The position numbers and the translations under genes were made by a program. A stretch of DNA of 64,000 bases from Sulfurovum sp. (GTDB lineage: Bacteria > Campylobacterota > Campylobacteria > Campylobacterales > Sulfurovaceae). The DNA lies in contig NZ_WGDD01000048.1 of the NCBI RefSeq assembly GCF_015493435.1, positions 1 to 64,000 of the forward strand. Direction: 5' to 3'. Below are positions 62,669-64,000 of this stretch, piece after piece (the stretch's first letter is position 1; each line of letters opens with the position of its first letter). Below the pieces are notes generated by a model, which did no database searches, was not told the DNA's origin, and was given only the letters and a program-made list of their open reading frames with translations.

Positions 62669-64000
62669 ACAGAGGCAGGGGACTTTCCCGCCAGCATCAC
62701 GGAAAATGCTACAAGCGTGCCGAACAGTATCTGCCAGGCGAAGCCCAGTTTGAAACCGAACACGGCACCCAGCATATAGGGCTGAAGCAGCAGTACTGTC
62801 AGAAAGCCGCCGATAAGGGCAAGAGGTACAGTCGCAGCATTGCCGCGTTTGGTAAAGATGGCGGCACCGTAGACACCGAGCAGACCGGTATAGGCAAAAG
62901 CCATCACACCCAGTGCAAAACTGAGCAGCGGAAGTTCCGTGTAACGCTGCCAGTAGTAGCTTACCATAGCCATAAGCGAAAGTGCCAGCGCAAAAAGCAG
63001 TATGGAAATTCTTGACGCTCTGACAAAATACATTTCATCCACATTACCTTTTTTCTGCCGCCACGGCTTGTAGAGATCTTCGATTGCCACAGAGGACATC
63101 GCACCGAGGACAGAGTTGGAAGAAGAGAGTGCCGCTGCTACAGCCCCTACAGTCACAAGGCCGCGCATACCTTCAGGCATTTCATGAAGAATATAATACA
63201 TAAAGATCGTGATCTTCTCTCCGTCAAATTTCTGTACGACATGGGTATTCAGGCCGGAAAGTTCCGGATGCTGGTAAAAAAGGTAGAGCAGCAGTCCGAT
63301 ACAGAGGAACAGAATTGCCACAGGAATGGTCATATAGATGGAGAACATCAGGGATTCCTGCGCCTCTTTGGTATCTTTACAGCTCAGTGCCCTCTGTGTC
63401 ATATCCTGATCGAGCCCATAGGCTGCAATATTAAGCAGCAGCCAGCCGCCGAGCAGAGCCCAGACGGAAAACCCGCCGTTAAGAGACCAGTCCAGCATTT
63501 TAAGCTTGTGGTCTGCCTGAAGGGTCGAAACGATCGTACCGAAATCGCTGTTGATATTCATATAAAGATAGATCAGAACGGCAATACCCGCCCCAATATA
63601 GGTAACTGCCTGAATAATATCGGAGAAGATCACCGACTTGACACCGCCGAAATAGACATAGGCCAGAGCTCCCAGCATCAAAATACCAATGGAGACGGCC
63701 ACATGACCTGCTGCAATATCAAGAAAAAGAATCATCGAGATCGCCAGTGCGCCAATGTAAAGTCTGGCCCCCGAAGCAAACAGGCGCCCGACAAGAAACA
63801 TCACTCCCGCCTGCTTTTTGGCAGCAGTACCGTAACGCTTTTCCAGCAGTTCATATACTGTCACGGCTTTGATAGCATAAAAGCGGGGAATCAGGACTTT
63901 GGCTACAAACAGGACAGCAAGAAAAGCGGAAAAATAAAAACCGATAAAAGTAAGGTCTTTACCGTAGGAATATTCCGGCCCGCCAAGGAAGGTGGCGGCA
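62650..64000 (-). CDS. Sodium:solute symporter family transporter (partial, 5' end outside window)
   Basis: About 450 residues are visible, open to the window edge. The N-terminal visible part, ATFLGGPEYSYG, belongs to helix 1 of SSS/SSF transporters; VYELLEKRYG and TGLLGVYGAAIFT also fit. Helices continue to the C-terminus near 62650. It probably moves a small solute with Na+. Position next to anmK suggests, but does not prove, a cell-wall sugar as substrate. Confidence 0.88.
   Translation of the reverse strand, partial: AATFLGGPEYSYGKDLTFIGFYFSAFLAVLFVAKVLIPRFYAIKAVTVYELLEKRYGTAAKKQAGVMFLVGRLFASGARLYIGALAISMILFLDIAAGHVAVSIGILMLGALAYVYFGGVKSVIFSDIIQAVTYIGAGIAVLIYLYMNINSDFGTIVSTLQADHKLKMLDWSLNGGFSVWALLGGWLLLNIAAYGLDQDMTQRALSCKDTKEAQESLMFSIYMTIPVAILFLCIGLLLYLFYQHPELSGLNTHVVQKFDGEKITIFMYYILHEMPEGMRGLVTVGAVAAALSSSNSVLGAMSSVAIEDLYKPWRQKKGNVDEMYFVRASRISILLFALALSLMAMVSYYWQRYTELPLLSFALGVMAFAYTGLLGVYGAAIFTKRGNAATVPLALIGGFLTVLLLQPYMLGAVFGFKLGFAWQILFGTLVAFSVMLAGKSPASVYGQNP

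Noticed and set aside
1-64000. tRNA, rRNA or tmRNA genes
   Set aside because: I looked through the intergenic regions and saw no cloverleaf-like arm pairs or rRNA consensus sequence; no gap is long enough for rRNA.

Overview
The window looks like the chromosome of a free-living member of the Campylobacterota, close to Sulfurovum. This is inferred from gene content: an MqnX-type aminofutalosine deaminase (futalosine menaquinone route), the order aroQ-pepP-folK-flhF next to mqnX-sppA, a short ArgA-like acetyltransferase, NnrS, a di-haem cytochrome c peroxidase, and promoters with a strong TATAAT-like -10 and little -35. Genes are dense and often overlap by 4 to 20 bases. I see no rRNA, tRNA, CRISPR array or complete insertion sequence, and no gap longer than about 300 bases.

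Layout. 1-16000 is mainly housekeeping: comF, lepA, prs, mnmA, an orphan flhF, folK, pepP, aroQ, mqnX, sppA, and a DUF4395-rrf2-O-acetylhomoserine sulfhydrylase-like operon. 14200-39200 is a copper (and probably silver) handling region. It holds two OmpR-type two-component systems, a Cu P-type ATPase, two multicopper oxidases, a PcoB-like outer membrane protein, a CusCBA-type efflux pump, DUF302 proteins, several c-type cytochromes, two haem-less cytochrome-like proteins with three conserved cysteines, a thioredoxin and a SafE/DsbD_2-type membrane protein. 39300-42600 holds truD, queC, ybeY and a Ca2+/cation antiporter. 42600-50940 is one long minus-strand run for the cell envelope: tatD-mltD-rlpA-hisB-kdsC-lptC-lptA-engB-argA-like-mreD-like-mrdA. 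51100-57400 holds a membrane-anchored Hpt protein, recN, nadK, a cytochrome c peroxidase and nnrS. 58200-62000 is a peptidoglycan-recycling operon (anmK-amgK-murU) with a complete MntA/HepT toxin-antitoxin pair inside it. The window ends inside a sodium:solute symporter gene.

Two signals tie the copper region together. First, seven transcription units carry the same promoter layout: two half-sites ending in CAC, exactly 11 bases apart, then 10 (once 11) bases, then a TAnnnT -10 box. This is what an OmpR/PhoB-family activator would bind, and the window encodes two such regulators with nearly the same recognition helix. Second, four proteins of unrelated folds (a cytochrome, an RND adaptor, a small lipoprotein and a polytopic membrane protein) share a cysteine motif, MKC-x-x-GKC-G/S/T, six times in all, at their termini or beside their export signals. 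I read this as a shared copper ligand or a modification tag, which looks undescribed as a set.

Small repeats also occur: a family of GGGTGCTGTC inverted repeats between co-directional genes, a 141-base long-hairpin element, an 81-base tandem duplication after the second kinase, and a 23-base duplication that puts a 45-codon reading frame in front of cusA.
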